Assembly (NCBI GenBank): GCA_020025955.1
Contig: JAHHRF010000001.1
Span: 1 to 64,000 of the forward strand
Length of the DNA: 64,000 nt
Direction: 5' to 3'
DNA from: Sutterella sp.
GTDB taxonomy: Bacteria > Pseudomonadota > Gammaproteobacteria > Burkholderiales > Burkholderiaceae_F
Below the pieces are notes generated by a model. That model saw only the letters and a list, made by a program, of their open reading frames with translations. It searched no databases and was not told where the DNA came from. This document shows positions 43,605 to 52,652 of this stretch, one piece after another. The first letter of the stretch is position 1; every line of letters starts with the position of its first letter. Both the position numbers and the translations under genes were made by a program.

Positions 43605-44795
43605 TTATTCGATGACGGAGGCAACCACGCCGGCGCCAACAGTGTGACCGCCTTCACGGATAGCGAAGCGGAGACCCTGTTCCATAGCGATCGGAGCGAT
43701 CAACGTGACGACCATCTGAATGTTGTCGCCAGGCATGACCATTTCGACGCCTTCCGGCAATTCGATCGTACCCGTCACGTCCGTCGTACGGAAGTAGAAC
43801 TGGGGACGATAGCCCTTGAAGAACGGGGTATGACGACCACCTTCTTCCTTCGTGAGGACGTAAACTTCGCCCTTGAAGTGGGTATGCGGGGTGATGGAAC
43901 CCGGCTTGGCAAGAACCTGACCGCGTTCAACGTCTTCACGCTTCGTGCCGCGCAAGAGGATACCGACGTTATCGCCAGCTTCACCCTGATCGAGCAACTT
44001 ACGGAACATTTCAACGCCCGTGCAGGTCGTCTTCGTCGTCGGCTTGATACCAACGATTTCGATTTCGTCACCAACCTTAACGAGACCGCGTTCAACACGA
44101 CCCGTCACAACCGTACCACGGCCGGAGATGGAGAACACGTCTTCGATCGGCATCAAGAACGGCTGGTCAACAGCACGTTCCGGCGTGGGGATGTAGCTGT
44201 CAAGCACGTCGCCCAAAGCGAGGATGGCCGGTTCGCCGATGGGGCTCTTGTCGCCTTCGAGAGCGAGCTTAGCGGAACCCTTGATGATCGGGAGATCGTC
44301 ACCGGGGAAGTCGTAGTTGCTCAACAAGTCGCGAACTTCCATTTCGACGAGTTCGAGAAGTTCTTCGTCGTCGACCATGTCGCACTTGTTAAGGAACACG
44401 ATGATGTAAGGAACACCCACCTGGCGAGCCAAGAGGATGTGTTCACGCGTCTGGGGCATGGGGCCGTCAGCAGCGGAGCACACGAGGATAGCGCCGTCCA
44501 TCTGGGCAGCACCGGTAATCATGTTCTTAACGTAGTCAGCGTGACCCGGGCAGTCAACGTGAGCGTAGTGGCGGGTAGCCGTTTCGTACTCAACGTGAGC
44601 CGTGTTAATCGTAATACCACGAGCCTTTTCTTCAGGAGCCGCGTCGATCTGATCGTAGCCCTTAGCTTCACCGCCGAAGTGGCTGGAGAGAATCGTCGTG
44701 ATAGCAGCAGTCAACGTCGTCTTACCGTGGTCGACGTGACCGATAGTGCCCACGTTAACGTGGGGCTTGGTTCGTTCAAACTTACCCTTGGCCAT
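43605..44795 (-). CDS. tuf: Elongation factor Tu, str-operon copy
   Basis: Delivers aminoacyl-tRNA to the ribosome. 396 residues; G-domain motifs GHVDHGKT, DCPGH and NKCD are intact, as are domains 2 and 3. The protein is identical to the second copy at 61097-62287. It follows fusA by 43 bases. Confidence 0.98.
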   Translation of the reverse strand: MAKGKFERTKPHVNVGTIGHVDHGKTTLTAAITTILSSHFGGEAKGYDQIDAAPEEKARGITINTAHVEYETATRHYAHVDCPGHADYVKNMITGAAQMDGAILVCSAADGPMPQTREHILLARQVGVPYIIVFLNKCDMVDDEELLELVEMEVRDLLSNYDFPGDDLPIIKGSAKLALEGDKSPIGEPAILALGDVLDSYIPTPERAVDQPFLMPIEDVFSISGRGTVVTGRVERGLVKVGDEIEIVGIKPTTKTTCTGVEMFRKLLDQGEAGDNVGILLRGTKREDVERGQVLAKPGSITPHTHFKGEVYVLTKEEGGRHTPFFKGYRPQFYFRTTDVTGTIELPEGVEMVMPGDNIQMVVTLIAPIAMEQGLRFAIREGGHTVGAGVVASVIE

Positions 44796-44838
44796 TTTTA
44801 GTCCTTGAGGTTAAAAAGTTAAAGAAAAAAGAGGCTAA

Positions 44839-46941
44839 TTAGTTAGCTTTCTCAGCCATCACAGCTTCAGCAACGTTACGGGGAGCTTCAGCATAGTGCT
44901 TGAATTCCATAGTATACGTCGCACGACCCTGCGTGAGCGAGCGGAGCTGCGTAGCGTAACCGAACATTTCGGAGAGGGGCACTTCAGCCTTAACGCTCTT
45001 GCCACCGCCAACGATGTCGTTCATTTCCTGAATCTGGCCACGACGGGAGGACAAGTCGCCCATCACATCGCCCATCTTTTCTTCAGGGGTTTCAACTTCA
45101 ACAGCCATGATCGGTTCGAGAAGAACCGGGGTAGCCTTGCGCATACCGTCCTTGAAGGCCATGGAGGCAGCCATCTTAAACGCGTTTTCGTTCGAGTCCA
45201 CATCGTGGTACGAACCGAAGTGCAAGGTAACCTTGACGTCAACGACCGGGTAGCCAGCGAGCACACCGCTCTTCAAGGTGTCTTCCACACCCTTCTGAAC
45301 AGCCGGGATGTATTCACGGGGAACCACACCGCCCTTAATGGCGTCAACGAATTCAAAACCCTTACCGGGTTCGAGCGGCTCGAGCTTGAGCACAACGTGA
45401 CCGTACTGACCGCGACCACCAGACTGCTTAGCGAACTTGCATTCGGCGTTTTCGACCACGGAACGGATCGTTTCGCGATAGGCCACCTGGGGCTTACCAA
45501 CCGTAGCTTCCACGTTGAATTCACGCTTCATACGGTCAACAAGAATTTCAAGGTGAAGTTCGCCCATACCGGAAATAATGGTCTGGCCGGATTCTTCGTC
45601 CGTGCGAACGCGGAAGGACGGATCTTCCTGAGCCAAACGGTTCAAGGCGAGCGCCATCTTTTCCTGGTCAACCTTGGTCTTGGGCTCAACAGCCTGCGAG
45701 ATCACGGGATCCGGGAATTCCATACGTTCAAGGATGATCGGGGCGTCAACGGCACAAAGCGTGTCACCCGTCGTCACGTCCTTCAAGCCCACGCAAGCGG
45801 CGATGTCGCCGGATTCAACGAACTTGATTTCCTTACGTTCGTTAGCGTGCATCTGGAGAAGACGACCGATACGTTCCTTACGGTTCTTGATGGAATTCAA
45901 GACGGTGTCGCCAGAATTCATCACGCCGGAGTAAACGCGCAAGAACGTCAACTGGCCAACATACGGGTCAGTCATGATCTTGAAGGCGAGCGCGGACAAG
46001 GGTTCCTTGTCGTCAGCCTTACGGGAGACTTCGTTGTCGTTTAAGTCGAAGCCAGTGACCGGCGGAATGTCGATCGGGCTGGGGAGCAACTGAACGACGG
46101 CGTCGAGCATACGCTGAACACCCTTGTTCTTGAAGGCGGTACCGCAAAGCATCGGCTGGATTTCCGTGGCGATGGTACGCTGACGGAGACCGGCCAAGAT
46201 TTCTTCTTCGCTCAATTCACCTTCTTCGAGGTACTTGTTCATGAGCTCTTCGTTGGCTTCAGCAGCAGCTTCAACCATGTTTTCACGCCATTCATTGGCG
46301 GTGTCAACGAGGTCAGCCGGGATGTCTTCGTAAGAGAATTCCATACCGAGGGTCTTGTCGTCCCAAATGATGGCCTTCATCTTCAAAAGATCAACCACAC
46401 CCTTGAAGGTGTCTTCAGCGCCGATCGGCACAACGATAGGCACGGGGTTACCGTTCAAGCGCTTCTTCATCTGGTCGTAGACCTTGAAGAAGTTGGCACC
46501 GGTACGGTCCATCTTGTTCACGAAGGCAAGACGGGGCACACGGTACTTGTTAGCCTGACGCCACACGGTTTCGGACTGGGGCTGAACACCGCCCACAGCG
46601 CAGTAGACCATGCAAGCGCCGTCAAGCACGCGCATGGAACGTTCCACTTCGACCGTAAAGTCAACGTGGCCCGGGGTGTCAATGATGTTGAAGCGGTAGG
46701 GTTCCCACTGCATTTCCATACCACGCCAGAACGCGGTCGTAGCAGCGGAGGTAATCGTGATACCACGTTCCTGTTCCTGCTCCATCCAGTCCATGGTGGC
46801 GCCACCATCATGCACTTCACCGATCTTGTGATTCACACCGGTGTAGAACAGAATGCGTTCGGTCGTAGTGGTCTTACCCGCGTCAATATGAGCGGAAATA
46901 CCGATATTACGATAACGCGAAATCGGAGTTTGGCGAGCCAT
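44839..46941 (-). CDS. fusA: Elongation factor G
   Basis: GTPase that drives translocation. 700 residues, G-domain start GISAHIDAGKTTTTERIL, DTPGHVDFT, NKMD, and domain IV with FGSYHDVDSNENAF. Third gene of the str operon, 63 bases after rpsG. Confidence 0.98.
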   Translation of the reverse strand: MARQTPISRYRNIGISAHIDAGKTTTTERILFYTGVNHKIGEVHDGGATMDWMEQEQERGITITSAATTAFWRGMEMQWEPYRFNIIDTPGHVDFTVEVERSMRVLDGACMVYCAVGGVQPQSETVWRQANKYRVPRLAFVNKMDRTGANFFKVYDQMKKRLNGNPVPIVVPIGAEDTFKGVVDLLKMKAIIWDDKTLGMEFSYEDIPADLVDTANEWRENMVEAAAEANEELMNKYLEEGELSEEEILAGLRQRTIATEIQPMLCGTAFKNKGVQRMLDAVVQLLPSPIDIPPVTGFDLNDNEVSRKADDKEPLSALAFKIMTDPYVGQLTFLRVYSGVMNSGDTVLNSIKNRKERIGRLLQMHANERKEIKFVESGDIAACVGLKDVTTGDTLCAVDAPIILERMEFPDPVISQAVEPKTKVDQEKMALALNRLAQEDPSFRVRTDEESGQTIISGMGELHLEILVDRMKREFNVEATVGKPQVAYRETIRSVVENAECKFAKQSGGRGQYGHVVLKLEPLEPGKGFEFVDAIKGGVVPREYIPAVQKGVEDTLKSGVLAGYPVVDVKVTLHFGSYHDVDSNENAFKMAASMAFKDGMRKATPVLLEPIMAVEVETPEEKMGDVMGDLSSRRGQIQEMNDIVGGGKSVKAEVPLSEMFGYATQLRSLTQGRATYTMEFKHYAEAPRNVAEAVMAEKAN

Positions 46942-47004
46942 TTAAGGTTCCTCTTAATTAGCGTCGCGCTGTGCCCGAAGGCACGGCGCAACATGTCTAG
47001 ACAA

Positions 47005-47475
47005 TTAGAAGCGGAAGTGGGAGAAGGCCTTGTTGGCTTCAGCCATACGATGGACTTCGTCACGCTTCTTCATGGCACCACCACGGCCTTCGGCTGCATC
47101 GAGCAACTCGCCAGCCAAGCGCTGCGGCATGGATTTTTCAGAACGCTTCTTAGCAGATTCGCGCAACCAACGCATGGCGAGAGCCATACGACGGACGGGA
47201 CGAACTTCGACCGGCACCTGATAGTTGGCACCACCGACACGGCGGGACTTAACTTCCACAACCGGACGGACGTTATTGAGAGCGGTGGTGAAAACTTCGA
47301 TAGCTTCCTTACCGGTCTTTTCTTCGATCTGCTGGAGAGCGCCGTAAACAATACGTTCGGCGACGGCCTTCTTGCCATCGAGCATGATCACATTGATGAA
47401 CTTCGTGATTTCAACGCTGCCGAACTTAGGATCGGGCAATACTTCGCGTTTCGGAACTTCGCGACGACGGGGCAT
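47005..47475 (-). CDS. rpsG: 30S ribosomal protein S7
   Basis: Nucleates assembly of the 30S head. 156 residues, MPRRREVPKREVLPDPKFGS start. In E. coli S7 represses this operon through the gap before its own gene. Confidence 0.98.
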   Translation of the reverse strand: MPRRREVPKREVLPDPKFGSVEITKFINVIMLDGKKAVAERIVYGALQQIEEKTGKEAIEVFTTALNNVRPVVEVKSRRVGGANYQVPVEVRPVRRMALAMRWLRESAKKRSEKSMPQRLAGELLDAAEGRGGAMKKRDEVHRMAEANKAFSHFRF

Positions 47476-47547
47476 TTTGTTTCCTCTTTCGTTACTTCAG
47501 TCTCGGTTGGCTTAAAAATAAAAGATGCCAACCTTACTTATGTTTAT

Positions 47548-47600
47548 GTGATCCCATGGATCACGGACTTACTCGGTCAAACACACTGTGTGTTGACCGT
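47548..47600 (-). promoter_or_regulatory. Hairpins in the rpsL-rpsG gap, possible S7 site
   Basis: The 149-base gap has CGGTCAA/TTGACCG (47574-47599) with an inner ACACAC/GTGTGT stem and a nearby GTGATCC/GGATCAC stem. In E. coli S7 binds the matching gap, so control by S7 is plausible but not shown. Confidence 0.35.
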
Positions 47601-47624
47601 ACACTCACGGTCAATGCCGCGAAA

Positions 47625-48002
47625 TTACGCAGCCTTCGGGCGCTTAGCACCGTACTTGGAGCGAGCTTGCTTACGGTCCTTAACACCCTGGGTGTCAAGG
47701 GAGCCACGCACGATGTGATAACGCACACCAGGCAAGTCCTTCACACGACCGCCGCGGATAAGCACGACCGAGTGTTCTTGCAAGTTGTGGCCTTCACCAC
47801 CGATGTAGGAAATGACTTCAAAGCCATTGGTGAGACGCACCTTAGCGACCTTACGAAGGGCCGAGTTCGGCTTCTTCGGGGTCGTCGTGTAAACACGAGT
47901 ACAAACGCCACGCTTCTGCGGGCAGTTCTTCAAGGCAGGGCTCTTGGATTTTTCGTGCGTAAGCGCGCGAGGCTTACGTACGAGCTGGTTAATAGTAGGC
48001 AT
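47625..48002 (-). CDS. rpsL: 30S ribosomal protein S12
   Basis: Decoding-centre protein. 125 residues; the lysines in TTPKKPNSALRK and in GRVKDLPGVRY, where streptomycin-resistance changes occur, are both wild type. First gene of the str operon. Confidence 0.98.
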   Translation of the reverse strand: MPTINQLVRKPRALTHEKSKSPALKNCPQKRGVCTRVYTTTPKKPNSALRKVAKVRLTNGFEVISYIGGEGHNLQEHSVVLIRGGRVKDLPGVRYHIVRGSLDTQGVKDRKQARSKYGAKRPKAA

Positions 48003-48329
48003 AAACGTCCGTCTAATATCAAATTAAACTGACTCTTTCGAGTCTTTATGAATGAAAAATCCTCAAAAAAAGCACCCCCTTATTCTCATTGAACGCCCTT
48101 CTAAGAGAGGGACGTTCGCAAAAAATACAAGTTCGCTTTTTCTAAGAACCTGTGATTTTTGTCCAAAGACCCCCCTGCTGTCAAGCCTAGGGGGCTGGTT
48201 TTTTCATGAAGAAAATGCCCACTACGCATAAGCGTGGCAGGCATTCTCTTCGAAACTGTTGCCTAACAGCCCTGCCCCACCCGTTACCCGGTAAGGCAAG
48301 ACATTAGGCTTTTTTCAGTTTTTTTCGCG
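48003..48329 (-). other. Region between rpoC and rpsL
   Basis: 327 bases without a gene. It holds the rpoC terminator, a CCCCCT/AGGGGG stem near 48172-48197 and an AACGCCC/GGGACGTT stem near 48090-48118. A TTGGAC...TAGAAA pair (16-base spacer) around 48130-48165 may be the rpsL promoter, but it is weak. Confidence 0.5.
48211..48248 (-). terminator. Terminator of rpoBC
   Basis: On the minus strand GAGAATGCC / GGCATTTTC with an inner CCACGC/GCGTAGTG stem and TTAT loop; ends in TTTTC. It lies about 80 bases after rpoC. Confidence 0.75.
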
Positions 48330-51300
48330 TTATTCCGCGAAGGGATCGTCCGTCGGAGCTAACGGGCTCACTTCCTTGGCATCGTCCTGGTTGATTTCCG
48401 AGAACGGATCCAAGAAAGCGTCCGGATCGGCGAACGGATCATTCTGGTCGGCGACCGGAGCGACGAGCTCTTGCGCTTCAATGCGCTCAGCTTCGTCACG
48501 GGCACGGCGAGCCTTGTGGTAGGCCAAGCCAGTACCGGCCGGGATCAAACGACCCACGATCACGTTTTCCTTCAGACCACGGAGGTCGTCCTGTTTGCCC
48601 ATGATGGCGGCTTCCGTCAACACGCGCGTCGTTTCCTGGAAGGACGCAGCGGAGATGAAGCTATCCGTGGACAAGGAGGCCTTCGTAATACCGAGGAGCA
48701 CGTTGTCGTAGAGGGCGGGACGGCCACCTTCGGCCACCACGCGATCGTTTTCGTCGAGCATTTCGCTACGTTCGACCTGTTCACCCGTGATGAAGCGGGT
48801 GTCGCCCGGATCGGTAATCGCAACACGGCGGAGCATCTGACGAACAATCACTTCAATGTGCTTGTCGTTAATCTTCACACCCTGCAAGCGGTACACGTCC
48901 TGAACTTCGTCGACGATGTAGCGAGCCAACTCTTCGATACCGAGCAAGCGAAGGATGTCATGCGGATCGACCGGACCGTCAACCACTTCTTCACCCTTCT
49001 GGACAATCTGACCTTCGTGAACGAGGACCGTCTTATCCTTGCTGATCAAGGTTTCGTGGCTGTTGCCTTCCTGGTCGGTGATGATCAAGCGCTGCTTACC
49101 CTTGGTTTCCTTACCGAAGGTGACGGTACCCGTCACTTCAGCGAGCATGCCGGCGTCCTTCGGGGAACGGGCTTCGAAAAGCTCGGCCACACGCGGGAGA
49201 CCCCCGGTAATGTCTCGGGTCTTCTGGCTTTCGGTCGGGATACGAGCCAACACGTCGCCCTTACCCACAGACTGATCGTCACGAACCACGACGAGAGCGC
49301 CCACCGGCAACTGAATCGTCACCGCGTGATCCGTACCCGGAATCTTCACTTCATTGCCGTTTTCGTCAAAGAGGTGAACCACCGGACGGAGAACGCCACC
49401 GGTCTTGGAACCCTTGGCAGCCGCCGACTTCACCGCACCCGTCGCACGCTTCGGGTCGATAACGACCAAGCTGGAAAGGCCCGTGACTTCGTCGACCTGG
49501 TTCATCACGGTCACGTTTTCGATCACGTTTTCGAACTTCACCTTACCGGCGAACTCCGTGATAATCGGACGCGTCATCGGATCCCAGTTAGCGAGGATCT
49601 GGCCGGCCTTAATTTCCTGATCGGGCTTGACCTGGAGGGTCGCACCGTACGGAACCTTATGGCGTTCACGTTCGCGGCCGTTTTCCGTAATGACGATTTC
49701 GCCAGAACGAGAAATCACGACCAATTCACCCTTAGCGTTACGAACGTAGCGCATAGCGGGCGAGTAACCGACGGAACCCGCGGACTTGGCTTCAACGCTC
49801 GACGCGACCGCAGCACGGCTTGCAGCACCCCCAATATGGAAGGTACGCATCGTCAACTGAGTACCCGGTTCACCAATGGACTGGGCGGCGATCACACCGA
49901 CCGATTCACCGGCGTTGACCAAGGAACCACGGCCTAAGTCACGGCCATAGCACTTCGCGCACAAGCCATAACGCGTACGGCAGGTAAGCGGGGTGCGGAC
50001 CTTAACGAGGTCAATACCACGTTCGTCAATGACGTCGCACAAGTCTTCGTCGATCAAGGTATTGGCCGCAATGACCAATTCCTGCGTATCCGGGTCATAG
50101 ACGTCCAAAGCCGTCACACGACCTAAGATGCGATCGCGCAAGGCCTGAATGACTTCACCGCCTTCAACGAGAGCACGCATTTCAACGCCATCGTCCGTAC
50201 CGCAATCGTCTTCGATCACGACCAAGTCCTGCGTCACGTCAACGAGACGACGGGTCAAGTAACCGGAGTTAGCGGTCTTCAAGGCCGTATCGGCCAAACC
50301 CTTACGGGCACCGTGGGTCGAAATAAAGTACTGAAGAACGTTCAAGCCTTCACGGAAGTTTGCGGTAATCGGGGTTTCAATAATGGAGCCGTCCGGCTTA
50401 GCCATCAAACCACGCATACCGGCCAACTGACGAATCTGAGCCGCGGAACCACGAGCCCCGGAGTCAGCCATCATGTAGACGCTGTTGAAGGATTCCTGAC
50501 GGACCTTCTTACCGTGACGGTCAATGGTGGGTTCGCTCGAGAGCTCGGTCATCATGACCTTACCAACCTGATCCGACGTACGACCCCAGATGTCCACCAC
50601 CTTGTTGTAGCGTTCGCCCTGGGTCACGAGACCGGAGGTGTACTGCTCTTCAATGAGCTTGACTTCCTGCTCAGCGGCACGGACGAGTTCTTCCTTCTTG
50701 GCGGGAACCGACATGTCGCCCACACAGATGGAGATACCCGCACGCGTCGAGAGACGGTAACCGTTGTCTTTTAACTTGTCCGCGAAGAGCACCGTCGCAC
50801 GAAGACCGCACTTACGGAAGCAGCGGTTGATCAAGCGAGCGATTTCCTTCTTCTTCAACGTGATGTTCAATTCCGCGAAGCTCATCCCTTCAGGGAGGAT
50901 CGTGGAGAGAAGCGCACGGCCAACCGTGGTTTCATAACGAACCATCTTCGGGGCTAAATTGCCCGTCTTTTCGTCGAAGTGGAATTCCTTAATACGGACG
51001 GTACAACGGGTCTGGAGTTCCACAACCTTGTTGTCCCAAGCGCGCTGAACTTCAGCGACGTCCGCAAAGAACATGCCTTCGCCCTTGCCGTTGATCTTTT
51101 CACGCGTAGCGTAGTAAAGACCCAAGACCATGTCCTGAGACGGCACGATAGAAGGATCGCCGTTAGCCGGGAAGAGCACGTTGTTGGAGGCGAGCATCAA
51201 GCTACGAGCTTCCAACTGGGCTTCAAGGCTCAACGGAACGTGAACAGCCATCTGGTCACCGTCGAAGTCAGCGTTAAACGCAGCACAGACGAGCGGGTGT

Positions 51301-52649
51301 AACTGGAGGGCCTTCCCTTCGATCAACTTCGGTTCAAACGCCTGAATACCCAAGCGGTGAAGCGTCGGAGCACGGTTGAGCATCACGGGATGCTCGTAAA
51401 TGACTTCTTCCAAGATGTCCCAAACGACGGCATCCTGATTTTCCACCATCTTCTTAGCGGCCTTCGGGGTCTGCGCGAGACCACGGGCAACGAGCTTATT
51501 GAAGATGAAGGGCTTGAAGAGTTCGAGCGCCATTAACTTCGGCAAACCGCACTGATGCAAGCGCAATTCCGGACCCACCGTAATCACGGAACGGCCCGAG
51601 TAGTCCACACGCTTACCCAAGAGGTTCTGACGGAAACGACCGCCCTTACCCTTGATCATGTCAGCCAAGGACTTCAACGGACGACGGTTCGGACCGGTCA
51701 TAGCACGACCGCGACGGCCGTTGTCTAAGAGGGAGTCCACCGCTTCCTGAAGCATGCGCTTTTCGTTGCGCACGATGATGTCCGGCGCCTTGATTTCAAG
51801 GAGCTTCTTCAAACGGTTATTACGGTTAATAACGCGGCGATACAAGTCGTTCAAGTCGGAGGTCGCGAAGCGGCCACCATCCAAGGCCACCAACGGACGC
51901 AAATCCGGCGGGAGCACAGGAAGGACGCTCATGACCATCCATTCGGGCTTAATGCCAGAGCGCTGGAAGCCTTCAAGGACCTTCAAGCGCTTGGCAAACT
52001 TCTTGATCTTGCCTTCAGAACTGGTTTCGCTCAATTCCTTACGAAGACGCGAGACTTCTTCATCGATGTCGATGGAAGCGAGCAACGCGCTGATGGCTTC
52101 CGCGCCCATCATGGCGGTGAATTCACCGGCATGCTGGGTCGTGGCTTCCAAGAATTCTTCTTCGTTTAAGAGCTGGCCGCGTTCGAGTTCCGTGAGACCG
52201 GGATCGGTCACAACGTAGGCTTCGAAGTAGAGCACGCGTTCGATATCACGCAACGGGATATCGAGCACCATGCCCATACGGCTCGGAAGGCTCTTTAAGA
52301 ACCAGATGTGAGCGACGGGGCTCGCCAAGTCGATGTGGCCCATGCGTTCACGGCGAACCTTAGCGAGCGTCACTTCGACGCCGCACTTTTCGCAGATCAC
52401 GCCACGGTTCTTCAAGCGCTTGTACTTACCGCACAAGCACTCGTAGTCCTTCGTCGGCCCGAAGATCTTGGCGCAGAACAAACCGTCGCGCTCAGGTTTC
52501 TGGGTGCGATAGTTAATCGTTTCAGGCTTCTTAACTTCGCCATAAGACCAGGAATGAATCTTCTCAGGGCTGGCCAAACCGATGCGGATGGCATCAAAGT
52601 GTTCGTCAGCCTGAGCCTGGCTGAAAATATCGTTAAGCGGCATAGTCAT
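48330..52649 (-). CDS. rpoC: RNA polymerase beta-prime subunit
   Basis: Catalytic subunit. N-terminal zinc site CLCGKYKRLKNRGVICEKC, the magnesium motif NADFDGDQMAVHVPL, second zinc site CRTRYGLCAKCYG, and trigger loop region. 1439 residues, about 30 longer than E. coli; the extra length is an acidic C-terminal tail with three DPF repeats (DPFADPDAF, DPFSEIN, DPFAE). Three bases after rpoB. Confidence 0.98.
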   Translation of the reverse strand: MTMPLNDIFSQAQADEHFDAIRIGLASPEKIHSWSYGEVKKPETINYRTQKPERDGLFCAKIFGPTKDYECLCGKYKRLKNRGVICEKCGVEVTLAKVRRERMGHIDLASPVAHIWFLKSLPSRMGMVLDIPLRDIERVLYFEAYVVTDPGLTELERGQLLNEEEFLEATTQHAGEFTAMMGAEAISALLASIDIDEEVSRLRKELSETSSEGKIKKFAKRLKVLEGFQRSGIKPEWMVMSVLPVLPPDLRPLVALDGGRFATSDLNDLYRRVINRNNRLKKLLEIKAPDIIVRNEKRMLQEAVDSLLDNGRRGRAMTGPNRRPLKSLADMIKGKGGRFRQNLLGKRVDYSGRSVITVGPELRLHQCGLPKLMALELFKPFIFNKLVARGLAQTPKAAKKMVENQDAVVWDILEEVIYEHPVMLNRAPTLHRLGIQAFEPKLIEGKALQLHPLVCAAFNADFDGDQMAVHVPLSLEAQLEARSLMLASNNVLFPANGDPSIVPSQDMVLGLYYATREKINGKGEGMFFADVAEVQRAWDNKVVELQTRCTVRIKEFHFDEKTGNLAPKMVRYETTVGRALLSTILPEGMSFAELNITLKKKEIARLINRCFRKCGLRATVLFADKLKDNGYRLSTRAGISICVGDMSVPAKKEELVRAAEQEVKLIEEQYTSGLVTQGERYNKVVDIWGRTSDQVGKVMMTELSSEPTIDRHGKKVRQESFNSVYMMADSGARGSAAQIRQLAGMRGLMAKPDGSIIETPITANFREGLNVLQYFISTHGARKGLADTALKTANSGYLTRRLVDVTQDLVVIEDDCGTDDGVEMRALVEGGEVIQALRDRILGRVTALDVYDPDTQELVIAANTLIDEDLCDVIDERGIDLVKVRTPLTCRTRYGLCAKCYGRDLGRGSLVNAGESVGVIAAQSIGEPGTQLTMRTFHIGGAASRAAVASSVEAKSAGSVGYSPAMRYVRNAKGELVVISRSGEIVITENGRERERHKVPYGATLQVKPDQEIKAGQILANWDPMTRPIITEFAGKVKFENVIENVTVMNQVDEVTGLSSLVVIDPKRATGAVKSAAAKGSKTGGVLRPVVHLFDENGNEVKIPGTDHAVTIQLPVGALVVVRDDQSVGKGDVLARIPTESQKTRDITGGLPRVAELFEARSPKDAGMLAEVTGTVTFGKETKGKQRLIITDQEGNSHETLISKDKTVLVHEGQIVQKGEEVVDGPVDPHDILRLLGIEELARYIVDEVQDVYRLQGVKINDKHIEVIVRQMLRRVAITDPGDTRFITGEQVERSEMLDENDRVVAEGGRPALYDNVLLGITKASLSTDSFISAASFQETTRVLTEAAIMGKQDDLRGLKENVIVGRLIPAGTGLAYHKARRARDEAERIEAQELVAPVADQNDPFADPDAFLDPFSEINQDDAKEVSPLAPTDDPFAE

Positions 52650-52652
52650 CGC

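Noticed and set aside
43644..44801. Open frame opposite tuf (also at 61136-62308)
   Set aside because: It recurs because the two tuf genes are identical; it is a mirror of EF-Tu codon use, not a gene.
44896..46044. 382-codon frame opposite fusA
   Set aside because: Antisense to conserved EF-G sequence with no recognisable domain.
48471..49937. 488-codon open frame opposite rpoC
   Set aside because: It is antisense to highly conserved RpoC; codon bias in rpoC keeps the opposite frame open. The product resembles no protein family I know.
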